NCBI GenBank assembly: GCA_014381545.1
Contig: JACNLL010000063.1
Span: forward strand, 1 to 41,972
Direction of reading: 5' to 3'
Length of the DNA stretch: 41,972 nucleotides
Source of the DNA: Candidatus Desulfaltia bathyphila
GTDB taxonomy: Bacteria; Desulfobacterota; Desulfobacteria; Desulfobacterales; ETH-SRB1
Shown: positions 18,488 to 26,885 of the stretch, piece after piece
How the letters are laid out: each line of letters begins with the position of its first letter
Numbering within the stretch: position 1 is the stretch's first letter
The notes under the pieces: model-generated
What the model saw: only the letters and a program-made list of their open reading frames with translations
Databases searched by the model: none
What the model was told of the DNA's origin: nothing
Program-made: the position numbers and the translations under genes

Positions 18488-19345
18488 TTATCTTCTAATT
18501 TCATAACCGATTATTTTATCTGTCCAGAGTGATTGATCAAACTCGGATAGTTCGTACATAAGGTCTGTTATAGTATTCTCGGCTTGTTTACTATTGGATA
18601 GGAGATCTACTTTTTCTTTTGTCGCTACAATAAGGATTGTCTCGAACGCACTTGAGAGGTTTTTGGGTGGGTGAACTTTCAATTTAAGCCCAATTTGTCT
18701 TTGTGCATCGTCGGGAAAAATAAAATCTCTGTCGGCAGATGCTTTGTCATGTTTAAAATATTTATTTGGAAGAAGTTTCGTAATCCGTCCATCCTGACTG
18801 ACACTGAAAACATTCAAGAATAGGGCCGTATTTACCCCCACCCTTATCTGTATCTCATCGTTGTTCTGAAAAACAGGATTGTTTGTAATAGATGCTTTCC
18901 CAGCTCTAAAAACTTCTGCCCTGACAATCCTGAAATCCCCCGGCTTTTTGTGCTTTAATGGTTTGATGTGAGCTTTGATTCTTATGAAATAGGCAATATT
19001 TTCACCATCTGCCTTGAGATCGTCTATCAGGACTTCCTCTTTTACGATCAAACCTTTTGAAAAGGCCGAAACGAGGTCACTGATAAGCTGATAATTATAG
19101 ACAACACTTACTCCGTGGATTTTAACACCCGTTCCTTTTTCAATAGCAGACCTTCTTGCGTTGTTTAATGCAAGAGACCTTGCCCGTGCAGGGGTTGTAT
19201 CTTCACCAAGGACTGCCTGGCCTTCAGCAATAACGGTGATTAACTCGTCGGCAAAAGCGGGGAAGGAGAAAAAAACTATTAGGGCAACAAGAATAGATAA
19301 TACTTTTGTGGAATATTGTCTGAAAAATAATATCTTCATCTGCAC
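18488..19345 (-). CDS. Secreted DUF4384 protein with LPP20/FlgT-like N-domain
   Basis: An N-terminal signal peptide (hydrophobic stretch ending 'FSFPAFA', then DELITV) exports this 285-residue protein. Residues about 33-130 resemble the LPP20/FlgT N-terminal fold: 'GQAVLGEDTTPARARSLALN' then 'ARRSAIEKGTGVKI'. Residues about 140-265 fit DUF4384 ('DEIQIRVGVNTALFLNVFSV', 'ITKLLPNKYF'), a domain often found fused to or beside caspase-fold peptidases. The gene order here repeats that link. GTG 19345 has GGAG seven bases upstream, and ATG 19339 is the alternative. It is probably the first gene of the caspase module, acting at the cell envelope. Confidence 0.78.
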   Translation of the reverse strand: MQMKILFFRQYSTKVLSILVALIVFFSFPAFADELITVIAEGQAVLGEDTTPARARSLALNNARRSAIEKGTGVKIHGVSVVYNYQLISDLVSAFSKGLIVKEEVLIDDLKADGENIAYFIRIKAHIKPLKHKKPGDFRIVRAEVFRAGKASITNNPVFQNNDEIQIRVGVNTALFLNVFSVSQDGRITKLLPNKYFKHDKASADRDFIFPDDAQRQIGLKLKVHPPKNLSSAFETILIVATKEKVDLLSNSKQAENTITDLMYELSEFDQSLWTDKIIGYEIRR

Positions 19346-19726
19346 AACTTAGCTCCATTGCTGTATCCATAGAAACCCATTTCACGCAAAGAGCCACATG
19401 CTGAAATCAATAGGTTGTGGACGCCCAATCGGTATTTTGCAGAACCATCAATTTGGTAGTACAGCAACCTGCTACACTTTGTATCGCTTTTAGCACAAGA
19501 AAGTAGAGTGGGTCAAAAAGCTTTGCCTCTTCAGGATTTATGGGATGGCTCAGGATCGTCCTTTGAGACATTTGATAAGAAGTTGCTTTTTGGTGTGGTG
19601 AGTATAGGGAAAATGGAGTTGTGTGTCAAGGTAAAAAGAGCCGCAACATAAGCAGGCGAAGCAATCTTAGCGTTATTAAAGAGATCGCTTCGCTCGCAAT
19701 GACCAATACCCGAACTTACTGAGAAA
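19346..19726. other. Intergenic stretch without a supported gene
   Basis: About 380 bases. A + strand frame is open from 19460 to a TAA at 19649 (reads ...ALPLQDLWDGSGSSFETFD...) but has no plausible start and no recognised family, so it may be a gene remnant. The right part holds the REP-like repeat at 19656-19703. Confidence 0.4.
19656..19703. repeat. GTCATTGCGAGCGAAGCGAT-type dispersed repeat, copy 2
   Basis: The complement starts GTCATTGCGAGCGAAGCGAT and ends GATTGCTTCGCC, the same REP-like family as 811-843 but in inverted orientation. The two ends (GCGAAGCAATCT and AGATCGCTTCGC) are themselves inverted around TTAGCGTTATTAA. Confidence 0.55.
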
Positions 19727-20089
19727 TTACCCGAATATTTTATCCGGCCGGTAAGGATGGGAGCCTTCAATGACTTCAACTCCTGCCTTGGCCTTAACTT
19801 TCTTTATAATAGTATCTCCATAAGGACAATTGTCAAGCAAGCATGTCCCTATATGCACAACATCAATAGTTTCCCCTGCGGGCGCCATCCAGCACTTCAG
19901 ATTGGCCAATCGAACTACCGGAGATGTGCCGGGACATCCTCCGCAATGAAGCAGAGCCCTGAGCTTAGCATCTGTGCCCTTGTATCTTTCAAATTCGCCT
20001 TCTCTCTTGTCAAAAGCCATCAGGCACTTATGACAGCCAAAACAGCTTTCATCTTTAATGTTTTTGCAACTCAAAATCGCAATGTTCAT
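19727..20089 (-). CDS. CGGC domain-containing metal-binding protein
   Basis: The 120-residue protein carries the name-giving Cys-Gly-Gly-Cys motif ('LLHCGGCPGTS') plus paired cysteines in 'DESCFGCHKCLMAFD' and 'GTCLLDNCPYGD', consistent with the CGGC family of putative metal-binding proteins found mainly in anaerobes. Its biochemical role is not known. ATG 20089 is preceded by AAGGAGG with an eight-base gap. The TTG two codons upstream is not needed. It is transcribed away from the ole cluster. Confidence 0.8.
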   Translation of the reverse strand: MNIAILSCKNIKDESCFGCHKCLMAFDKREGEFERYKGTDAKLRALLHCGGCPGTSPVVRLANLKCWMAPAGETIDVVHIGTCLLDNCPYGDTIIKKVKAKAGVEVIEGSHPYRPDKIFG

Positions 20090-20220
20090 AATCAATCCCT
20101 CCTTTTGTTGTTAATCTGGCTTTTAAGATAAATCTTTTGGATTAAAACAGATTTTATTTAATACTATTGCTTTCATTTTAATATGTTATAAGTTATCATT
20201 TATAAGTAACAAATCAAATA

Positions 20221-20258
20221 GTTCTTGCCTTTTACAGACGTTTTGGTAAGGCAAGAAC
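20221..20258. promoter_or_regulatory. 11-bp perfect inverted repeat upstream of oleA
   Basis: GTTCTTGCCTT (20221-20231) and AAGGCAAGAAC (20248-20258) flank a 16-base loop in the divergent spacer between the CGGC gene and oleA. It could be an operator or an RNA hairpin. Around it the spacer is very AT-rich, and a REP-like fragment (TGTCACGCTTTCGCGGGAATGAC) lies at 20361-20383. Confidence 0.45.
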
Positions 20259-20414
20259 CTGTTTGAGTAAAAATTTGCTTAAATCATAGCATTAGTAAAA
20301 AGTCAAACTATGGAACATGAGATCAAACGACAATACTGGATAGCGCTGACGCTCACTACATGTCACGCTTTCGCGGGAATGACAGAAACAGCGGGAATAA
20401 CAAACAGGACATAA

Positions 20415-21458
20415 ATGCAATATTCTAAGGTTTACATAGAGTCTTTTGGTTATGAGCTTGCTCCTACCATAGTGACATCGGACGACCTTGAAAAGCGTCT
20501 GGAGCCACTTTATGAAACTCTCCATTTTCAGAAAGGGCAATTGGAGGCTATAACAGGAATTTCCGAACGCAGATTCTGGGATCCAGGTTATAAAATGTCA
20601 GAAGGAGCAATTAAAGCATCACAAAAGGCCATCGAAGCCTCAGACATTTCCCCTGAGGCTATCGGTATGCTCATTTACGGCGGTGTCTGCAGGGATAATT
20701 TAGAGCCTGCAACCGCATGCGCCGTATCACATGGCCTTGGCCTGAGCCCTAACACCCTGATCTGTGATGTGTCAAATGCCTGTCTGGGAGTTTTAAACGG
20801 AATGCTGCAGGTAGCTAATGCAATTGAACTTGGCCAGATCAGCGCCGGCCTTGTAACAGCGTGCGAATCTTCACGCGAAATAATTGATATTACAATTGAT
20901 CATCTCCTTGAAGTTATGGATATGGATAATTTTAAGAAAAAAATTGCCACGCTGACCGGTGGCTCTGGGGCAGTGGCCGTGCTTTTAACGGATGAGTCTA
21001 TCGCAGGTCGGGGCAGTCATCGTTTTGTTAGCGGGGTAGTAAGAAGCGCTGCAGAGCATTATAAATTGTGTCGTTGGGGACCTGATACCGGAATACCTGC
21101 TGCCGGGCTTAATGTCATGGAAACAGATTCTGTCGGCGTGTTGCAAAACGGCGTGACTCTGGGGATAGCAACATTCAATGACTTTAAAAAAGATCTGTCA
21201 CTTCCTGATGATAAGCCGGATAAAATTATTTGTCATCAGGTGGGAGCGATCCATCAGAGGACCATACTTGAATCCATAGGGATTCCAAAAGAAAAGGATT
21301 TTACCACCTTCGAGTTTCTCGGCAATATCGGCACCGTATCGCTTCCCATTACCGCTGCAATAGCATCAGAACGTGAGTTCCTTGTGCCGGATGATCTGGT
21401 TGGATTTTTTGGAATCGGCAGCGGTCTTAACTGCATTATGCTGGGTATTGAGTGGTAA
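20415..21458 (+). CDS. oleA: OleA, acyl-CoA condensing thiolase (olefin biosynthesis)
   Basis: OleA joins two fatty acyl-CoAs head to head in a non-decarboxylative Claisen condensation to a 2-alkyl-3-oxo acid. The 347-residue thiolase-fold protein is related to FabH. The catalytic Cys is Cys123 ('SNACLG'), with His274 ('CHQVG') and Asn304 ('FLGNIG') completing the triad at the OleA-like 30-residue His-Asn spacing. 'LEPATAC' before the nucleophile is also typical. ATG 20415 follows ACAGGACATAA, a modest ribosome site. Alone it could be called a KAS III, but the downstream B, C and D genes decide the assignment. A 105-bp palindromic element separates it from oleB. Confidence 0.92.
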   Translation: MQYSKVYIESFGYELAPTIVTSDDLEKRLEPLYETLHFQKGQLEAITGISERRFWDPGYKMSEGAIKASQKAIEASDISPEAIGMLIYGGVCRDNLEPATACAVSHGLGLSPNTLICDVSNACLGVLNGMLQVANAIELGQISAGLVTACESSREIIDITIDHLLEVMDMDNFKKKIATLTGGSGAVAVLLTDESIAGRGSHRFVSGVVRSAAEHYKLCRWGPDTGIPAAGLNVMETDSVGVLQNGVTLGIATFNDFKKDLSLPDDKPDKIICHQVGAIHQRTILESIGIPKEKDFTTFEFLGNIGTVSLPITAAIASEREFLVPDDLVGFFGIGSGLNCIMLGIEW

Positions 21459-21465
21459 AAACAAG

Positions 21466-21570
21466 GTGAACCGTTCACGGTTGATCAAAACATAAAAGCA
21501 AGCAGTCATTGTATAATTCATTGAAAAAAGTGTGAACTGTAAACCGACAACCGTGAACGTGAGCAGTTAC
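21466..21570. repeat. MITE-like inverted repeat with CCGTTCACGG ends, copy 2
   Basis: The left end GTGAACCGTTCACGGTTG and right end (CCGACAACCGTGAACGTGAG) match copy 1 at 11624-11746, including the internal 'TTCATTGAAAAAA.TGTGAACTGT' block. It occupies the whole oleA-oleB spacer and ends five bases before the oleB ATG. Confidence 0.75.
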
Positions 21571-21575
21571 AAAAC

Positions 21576-22487
21576 ATGAAAAAGAACAGACCGGTTGATA
21601 TTTCCGCTTTTCGTCATCTATATCCGTTTAAATCCCATTACATGGATCTCAAAGGTTTGAAGTATCATTTTATTGACGAGGGAACAGGCGATCCTGTTGT
21701 GATGATACACGGAAATCCTACATGGTCTTTTTATTATCGCGAACTAATTAAAGAGCTTTCAACAGATTTTCGCGCAATTGCAATCGACCATATTGGATGC
21801 GGTCTTTCCGACAAACCGGATAAAAATGGATACGATTACAGTCTCAAAAGCCGGGTAGATGATATTGAAGCCCTGCTTGACCACCTTGAGTTATCGGAAA
21901 GGGTTACGCTTATACTCCATGATTGGGGCGGGATGATCGGCATGGCCTATGCTTTGAGGCATCCAGAAAGGATAAGTCGCATAGTGATAATGAATACCGC
22001 CGGTTTTTTCCCGCCGGGCAAAAAGAGGCTTCCTTTCAGGCTGCGGCTTGTGCGGAATATAAGGCCGTTTGCAACTGTTGCGGTTCTCGGCTTTAACCTC
22101 TTTGCATATAGCGCCCTGTTTATGGCGTCACACAAAGGGCTTTCCAGGGATGTGAAATCAGGGCTCATTGCCCCGTACAACTGCTGGAAAAACAGGATAG
22201 CTACCCTTTGTTTTGTCCGGGATATTCCTGTGCGCGAAAATGATCCAAGCTATGGCCTTGTAAAATATGTTGATGAAAATCTGCATAAACTTGAGGGCAT
22301 TTCTATGCTTATATGCTGGGGCAGACACGACTTTGTTTTTGATGTATCATACCTTGCCGAGTGGCAGCGCCGTTTTCCGGAGGCAGAGGTCAATTTAATT
22401 TCAGATGCAGGCCATTATGTTCTGGAAGATGAGCCGGAAAAAGTTTGTCTGCTTGTCAAAGATTTTTTAATTAGACATCCTGTATAG
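21576..22487 (+). CDS. oleB: OleB, beta-lactone decarboxylase (alpha/beta hydrolase)
   Basis: OleB releases CO2 from the beta-lactone made by OleC, giving the cis-olefin. It is an alpha/beta-hydrolase of the haloalkane-dehalogenase group: 'MIHGNPTWSFYYRELI' (oxyanion region, about 43-58), nucleophile Asp116 in 'LILHDWGGMIG', and the catalytic His280 in 'SDAGHYVLEDEPEKV'. An Asp nucleophile, not Ser, is expected for OleB. The length of 303 residues fits stand-alone OleB, not an OleBC fusion. The ribosome site is weak because the preceding repeat ends just before the ATG. Confidence 0.9.
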   Translation: MKKNRPVDISAFRHLYPFKSHYMDLKGLKYHFIDEGTGDPVVMIHGNPTWSFYYRELIKELSTDFRAIAIDHIGCGLSDKPDKNGYDYSLKSRVDDIEALLDHLELSERVTLILHDWGGMIGMAYALRHPERISRIVIMNTAGFFPPGKKRLPFRLRLVRNIRPFATVAVLGFNLFAYSALFMASHKGLSRDVKSGLIAPYNCWKNRIATLCFVRDIPVRENDPSYGLVKYVDENLHKLEGISMLICWGRHDFVFDVSYLAEWQRRFPEAEVNLISDAGHYVLEDEPEKVCLLVKDFLIRHPV

Positions 22488-22554
22488 CAACTTGGGTTTT
22501 TATTAAAAAAATAAATTTCTTTGCGTTCTTTGCGGCTTTGCGGTGAGTAAAAAA

Positions 22555-24222
22555 ATGCAATTGAAAAATGACAACAAAATTGTAAATATTTCGTCTTATT
22601 TAAAAAGGATGGCCGGCATGCAGCCGTATAAAAGGGCTGTGGTCTATCCTGTGGGGCAGGATGAATACAAAAGGGTTGCATATTCTCATCTTACATTTCT
22701 GCAGCTCGATCATGAATCGGATTGTTATGCGCACGGACTGGAAAAGGCAGGGATCAGGCGCGGGACAAGAACTGTTTTAATGGTAAAACCGGGCCCGGAA
22801 TTTTTTTCCTTAACATTTGCGATATTCAAAGTAGGCGCAATACCTGTTGTAGTTGATCCGGGAATGGGAATAGGCCGCATGCTTCTGTGCCTTAAAGAAA
22901 GCAAACCAGATGCTTTTATCGGTATTCCAGTTGCACACGCACTTCGAATCCTGTTTCCAAAATATTTCAGGACAGTAAAAACAAGCATTACAATAGGCAG
23001 ACCCTGGTTCTGGGGAGGGCTTGCTCTGCGACATATCCGGCAGATGCCATGGCAATCGTATGATGCGGTTAAAACTACCAGTGATGAAACAGCGGCCATC
23101 CTGTTTACAACCGGAAGCACAGGCCATGCAAAAGGGGTAGTATATACTCACGGCATGTTTGATGCCCAGATACGTCATATAAAATCCCACTTCAACATAG
23201 CAGAGGATGAAATCGATCTCCCCACCTTTCCGCTTTTTGCCCTGTTTGATCCTGCATTGGGGATGACTGCGGTAATACCTGATATGGACCCTACAAAGCC
23301 AGCACTCGTAAATCCTGAAAAAATCATCGAGGCGATAATAAACCAGGGAGTGACAAACATGTTTGCTTCGCCTGCTCTGCTTAATCGTGTCGGACGTTAT
23401 GGAAAAAGCAAAGGGATAAAACTCCCATCTTTGAAAAGGGTTGTTTCAGCCGGCGCTCCTGTATCTCCATCCAACATTGAGCGGTTTGCCTCCATGTTAT
23501 GTGGTGATGCAGAAATCCATACACCTTACGGCGCAACCGAAGCTGTGCCGGTGATATCTATCAGCAGCGATGAAATCCTTTCTGAAACCGGAAAACTCAG
23601 CGAACAGGGATACGGCATCTGCGTTGGTCGTCCCCTTGACGAAATACAGGTTTGCATTATTAAGATAACCGACAGCCCGATTGAAAAATGGTCGGAGGAG
23701 CTTGTTGTCCCTGATGGTGAAATTGGTGAAATCACGGTTAGCGGAGATCTTGTCGCAAAACAGTATTTTGAAAACACTTGGGCAGATGCGCTCTCAAAGA
23801 TTAAAGATGAAGACAAGTTGTGGCACAGAATGGGAGATCTTGGCTGGATGGATAAAAAGGGGAGAATCTGGTTTTGCGGCCGCAAAAATCATCGCGTGAT
23901 TACTGAAAAGGGCACGCTTTTTACCATTCCGTGCGAGGCAATCTATAACAATCATCCAAGGGTGTTTCGAAGCGCCCTTGTAGGCATAGGATCGCCGCCA
24001 AAACAAAGGCCTGTGATATGCATAGAGCTGGAACCACGGGATAGCGGGGGTAAAAAAAAGCAGCTTATGGTTGAGCTTTTTGCGCTGGCAAAGAAAAGCG
24101 CTTTGACAAAAAACATCGATACAATCCTGTTTAAGAGAACATTCCCTGTTGATATACGACACAACTCAAAAATTTTTCGCGAAAAACTGGCGCTGTGGGC
24201 TGGGAAGAAGTTGATAAAATGA
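22555..24222 (+). CDS. oleC: OleC, beta-lactone synthetase (AMP-binding)
   Basis: OleC is an ANL-superfamily enzyme that activates the 2-alkyl-3-hydroxy acid with ATP and closes it to a beta-lactone. The phosphate loop 'LFTTGSTGHAKGVVYTHG' (about 184-201), 'HTPYGATEAVPV' and the hinge/ATP site 'HRMGDLGWMDKKGRIWFCGR' are intact over 555 residues. ATG 22555 has GGTGAG eight bases upstream. GTG 22543 in frame is the alternative. The spacer before it carries a CTTTGCG/CTTTGCGG tract. The stop overlaps the oleD start (ATGA). Confidence 0.92.
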   Translation: MQLKNDNKIVNISSYLKRMAGMQPYKRAVVYPVGQDEYKRVAYSHLTFLQLDHESDCYAHGLEKAGIRRGTRTVLMVKPGPEFFSLTFAIFKVGAIPVVVDPGMGIGRMLLCLKESKPDAFIGIPVAHALRILFPKYFRTVKTSITIGRPWFWGGLALRHIRQMPWQSYDAVKTTSDETAAILFTTGSTGHAKGVVYTHGMFDAQIRHIKSHFNIAEDEIDLPTFPLFALFDPALGMTAVIPDMDPTKPALVNPEKIIEAIINQGVTNMFASPALLNRVGRYGKSKGIKLPSLKRVVSAGAPVSPSNIERFASMLCGDAEIHTPYGATEAVPVISISSDEILSETGKLSEQGYGICVGRPLDEIQVCIIKITDSPIEKWSEELVVPDGEIGEITVSGDLVAKQYFENTWADALSKIKDEDKLWHRMGDLGWMDKKGRIWFCGRKNHRVITEKGTLFTIPCEAIYNNHPRVFRSALVGIGSPPKQRPVICIELEPRDSGGKKKQLMVELFALAKKSALTKNIDTILFKRTFPVDIRHNSKIFREKLALWAGKKLIK

Positions 24223-25235
24223 GTCAAGCAGGAGCAAAAAAGGGTGCGGCGCATAAGATTCTGGTTACAGGGGGTGGAGGCTTTTTAGGCGGGGCAATAG
24301 TAAGGCGTCTCGTAGAAAGGGGCGACCATGTCCGCAGCTTTTCGCGCGGCTTTTACCAGGAACTTGCGTTACTGGGAGTTGAGCAGATCCGCGGCGATAT
24401 AGGTGACAAAGATGTTACTGAAAGGGCATGCAAAGGGGTTGATCTTGTTTTTCATGTTGCGGCAAAAGCAGGAGTCTGGGGTAGTTATTCAGACTACTTT
24501 AAAACCAACGTTACAGGAACTCAAAACATTATTGAGGCGTGCAAAAAACATAGTGTTTCAAAACTCGTCTATACAAGTTCGCCAAGTGTTATCTTCAACG
24601 GAACCGACATGCAGGGTGTGGATGAGTCGGTTCCTTATTCAAATAAATTTTATGCTCATTATCCAAAAACAAAAGCAATTGCCGAGCAGTATGTTATAAA
24701 GGCTGCAAGAGATGGTTTGATGACGATTGTATTAAGACCTCATTTAATATGGGGCCCGCGTGACAGCCATCTTGTTCCGAGAATTATCGCCAGAGCAAAA
24801 AGGCTGGTCAGGGTTGGAGACGGCAAAAACTTTGTGGATACAATCTACATAGACAATGCTGCCGATGCCCATATTCTGGCGGCGGACAGATTAGAAGAAA
24901 ATCACAAACTTTCAGGCAATGTCTATTTTATAAGCCAGGGAGAACCTGTTCCCTTGTGGGATATGGTAAATGATATCTTAAATGCAGCCGGTTTGGCTCC
25001 TGTAAAGCGGTCAATATCACGGAGAACGGCTTGGGTGATAGGGGCTATGCTTGAAGCCTGCTACAAATTATTCAATCTGTCCGGTGAACCACGAATGACG
25101 CGTTTTTTGGCAGAGGAGCTCGCTACAGCGCACTGGTTCGACATAAGCGCCGCAAAAAAAGATCTTGGTTATATTCCGATGGTATCAACCAAAGAAGGCA
25201 TCAGGCGTCTTGAAAAATGGTTGAAAAATCTTTAG
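24219..25235 (+). CDS. oleD: OleD, 2-alkyl-3-oxoalkanoate reductase
   Basis: OleD reduces the OleA product to the 2-alkyl-3-hydroxy acid with NADPH. It is an extended SDR related to 3-beta-hydroxysteroid dehydrogenases, with the nucleotide loop 'LVTGGGGFLGGAI' (15-27) and catalytic Tyr148 and Lys152 ('YPKTK') with Ser residues at 120-123. The frame is open to a GTG at 24195, but ATG 24219 overlaps the oleC stop as ATGA, the usual coupled arrangement. It is 338 residues long, normal for the family. This completes an A-B-C-D gene order. Confidence 0.91.
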   Translation: MSQAGAKKGAAHKILVTGGGGFLGGAIVRRLVERGDHVRSFSRGFYQELALLGVEQIRGDIGDKDVTERACKGVDLVFHVAAKAGVWGSYSDYFKTNVTGTQNIIEACKKHSVSKLVYTSSPSVIFNGTDMQGVDESVPYSNKFYAHYPKTKAIAEQYVIKAARDGLMTIVLRPHLIWGPRDSHLVPRIIARAKRLVRVGDGKNFVDTIYIDNAADAHILAADRLEENHKLSGNVYFISQGEPVPLWDMVNDILNAAGLAPVKRSISRRTAWVIGAMLEACYKLFNLSGEPRMTRFLAEELATAHWFDISAAKKDLGYIPMVSTKEGIRRLEKWLKNL

Positions 25236-25260
25236 GTTTCCCGCTGCCTCTTAAATAGTG

Positions 25261-25380
25261 TTTGGACGAAAACTACCCAAAGCTGTCATTTCGAGCAAAG
25301 CGAGAAATCTTATTGCAGTTAAAACGCGGGTGTTAAAGATTTCTCCCTGCGGTCGAAATGACAAAAAAGGGTTTTCGTTC
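25261..25380. repeat. Palindromic element between oleD and rsmA
   Basis: GTCATTTCGAGC (25285-25296) pairs with GGTCGAAATGAC (25351-25362), with GAGAAATCTT and AAGATTTCTC further in, and outer ends GGACGAAAAC / GTTTTCGTTC. It lies between two convergent genes and could serve as a bidirectional terminator. It resembles the GTCATTTCGA...GAAATGAC repeats common in related genomes. Confidence 0.65.
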
Positions 25381-26218
25381 AGTCACTAATTACATTACTT
25401 AATCTTACAAACTGAGATATTGTCAGAGTCTCGGCACGCAGGGAAGGATCAATGCCTGCTTTGTCCAGCATGTTTTGCGCTGTTTTTGCATCAATATGCA
25501 GTTCGCTTCCTGCAAGAGCATTTTTAAGGGTTTTTCTTCTATGGCTGAAAGCCCCTTTTATGACCCTGAAAAGTAATGCTTCATCATTTGCCGGATATTT
25601 TATAGTTTCTAAAAATCTTATTTCAAGGAGTTCGGAGTCCACTTTTGGTTTTGGAAAAAATTGATGCGCCTTAATATCTGCGAGTTTTTTTATCTTTGCG
25701 CAGTACCCAAGCATGACTGTGAGCCGCCCGTAATCTTTGCAGTCTGGTTGAGCGGTAATACGCCGAGCAAGTTCTTTCTGAAACATAAGAACAGCCCTAA
25801 TCACAGAAGCCCTGGATTTTATAAGCTTGACAAGAATTTGAGAAGAAATGTTGTATGGAAGATTTCCTATGACTATTATTTTCCGCCCGACATTTTCCGC
25901 TGGCCTGTTAATATCAAATTTCAGTATATTCTCTTCCATTAATTCAACATTTGAAAGCATGTTTGCAAGAATCTCTGTTTTCAAAAGATCAATTAACCGG
26001 CGATCCTTTTCAATTGCATAAACCTTTTTTGCTGCTTTTGCTGCTGGTATCGTAAGAGCGCCAAGGCCTGCGCCGATTTCCAGGACAACATCCTCTGAAG
26101 TGATTCCGGAAAAGGTCGCTATCATTTTTGCAGTTGACGGGTCAGATAAAAAATTCTGGCCAAACTGCTTTTTAGGATGCAAATTATAGGCTGCAAGGAG
26201 TATTCTTGGCGATGTCAT
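25379..26218 (-). CDS. rsmA: 16S rRNA dimethyladenosine transferase RsmA (KsgA)
   Basis: RsmA dimethylates two adenines in the 3'-terminal helix of 16S rRNA. The 279-residue protein has the N-terminal 'HPKKQFGQNFLSDPST', the SAM-binding 'VLEIGAGLGALT' and the catalytic motif 'GNLPYNIS', followed by the small helical C-domain. It lies 15 bases after a DUF2062 gene on the same strand, suggesting co-transcription. Confidence 0.95.
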   Translation of the reverse strand: MTSPRILLAAYNLHPKKQFGQNFLSDPSTAKMIATFSGITSEDVVLEIGAGLGALTIPAAKAAKKVYAIEKDRRLIDLLKTEILANMLSNVELMEENILKFDINRPAENVGRKIIVIGNLPYNISSQILVKLIKSRASVIRAVLMFQKELARRITAQPDCKDYGRLTVMLGYCAKIKKLADIKAHQFFPKPKVDSELLEIRFLETIKYPANDEALLFRVIKGAFSHRRKTLKNALAGSELHIDAKTAQNMLDKAGIDPSLRAETLTISQFVRLSNVISD

Positions 26219-26233
26219 GATATTATGAACTCT

Positions 26234-26743
26234 TCATGTTTGCTCAGATTGCGACATTCGTGAGCGTATTTTTTTAAAAACATTGTATGTAATTAAATAG
26301 CCGGCAATCCCTGGGAAAAGTCCTATTATAATTCCGCCGGTTATCATGGCGAATGCCACGCTCCATCCCATATTTATAAGTTTTGAAATCGACAATGAAT
26401 CCAAGGCAATAGAGATTGAATATCCGAGGATAAATGTTCCCAATTTGTAACTCCCAATATAAAAAAATGGTATTGCAGGAGCGGCGAGCCATGATCCAAT
26501 TATAGCGGCCGCTTTACTGCCGCGAAAAATAAAGGCAAGGGCTATTGCCAGAAAGGTTTGGAATGGAAATGTCGGGGTTGCGCAAACAAAGATGCCGAGC
26601 CCCATTCCCATAGCAATATTATGAGGGTCACCCTGAAGCTGCTTGAAGCGGGTGATAATCTGCCGGATATTTTCTTTATGGCTTATACCCCATTGCCATA
26701 TTTTATTTGAGTTATTTTCTTTCATAAAATTAAAAACTATCAT
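26234..26743 (-). CDS. DUF2062 membrane protein
   Basis: This 169-residue protein has a cytoplasmic N-terminus followed by about three hydrophobic segments. The DUF2062 signature region is visible: 'GDPHNIAMGMGLGIFVCATP' then 'FPFQTFLAIALAFIFRGSKA', and further on 'GSWLAAPAIPFFYIGSYKLG'. The family function is unknown; members are sometimes fused to glycosyltransferases. ATG 26743 and ATG 26725 are both possible starts, and neither has a clear ribosome site. Confidence 0.8.
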   Translation of the reverse strand: MIVFNFMKENNSNKIWQWGISHKENIRQIITRFKQLQGDPHNIAMGMGLGIFVCATPTFPFQTFLAIALAFIFRGSKAAAIIGSWLAAPAIPFFYIGSYKLGTFILGYSISIALDSLSISKLINMGWSVAFAMITGGIIIGLFPGIAGYLITYNVFKKIRSRMSQSEQT

Positions 26744-26885
26744 GATTTCTTATTATTTTCAATGAATGGTTTTTGATTTTATTCTCTTCTCAGGTTGAGA
26801 CAAGATTACTTGACTTTTCCCGCATTATTAAGTAGTTATTAAACTGCTTTTTTACAAAACCGTCAACCACTATGAGGAGGCCATT

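Noticed and set aside
19460-19651. Plus-strand open frame ending ...SIGKMELCVKVKRAAT
   Set aside because: It has no start codon with a ribosome site and no recognised family; at most the end of a decayed gene.
22725-23190. Two overlapping minus-strand open frames inside oleC
   Set aside because: Shadows of the oleC coding frame; their translations have no recognisable domains.
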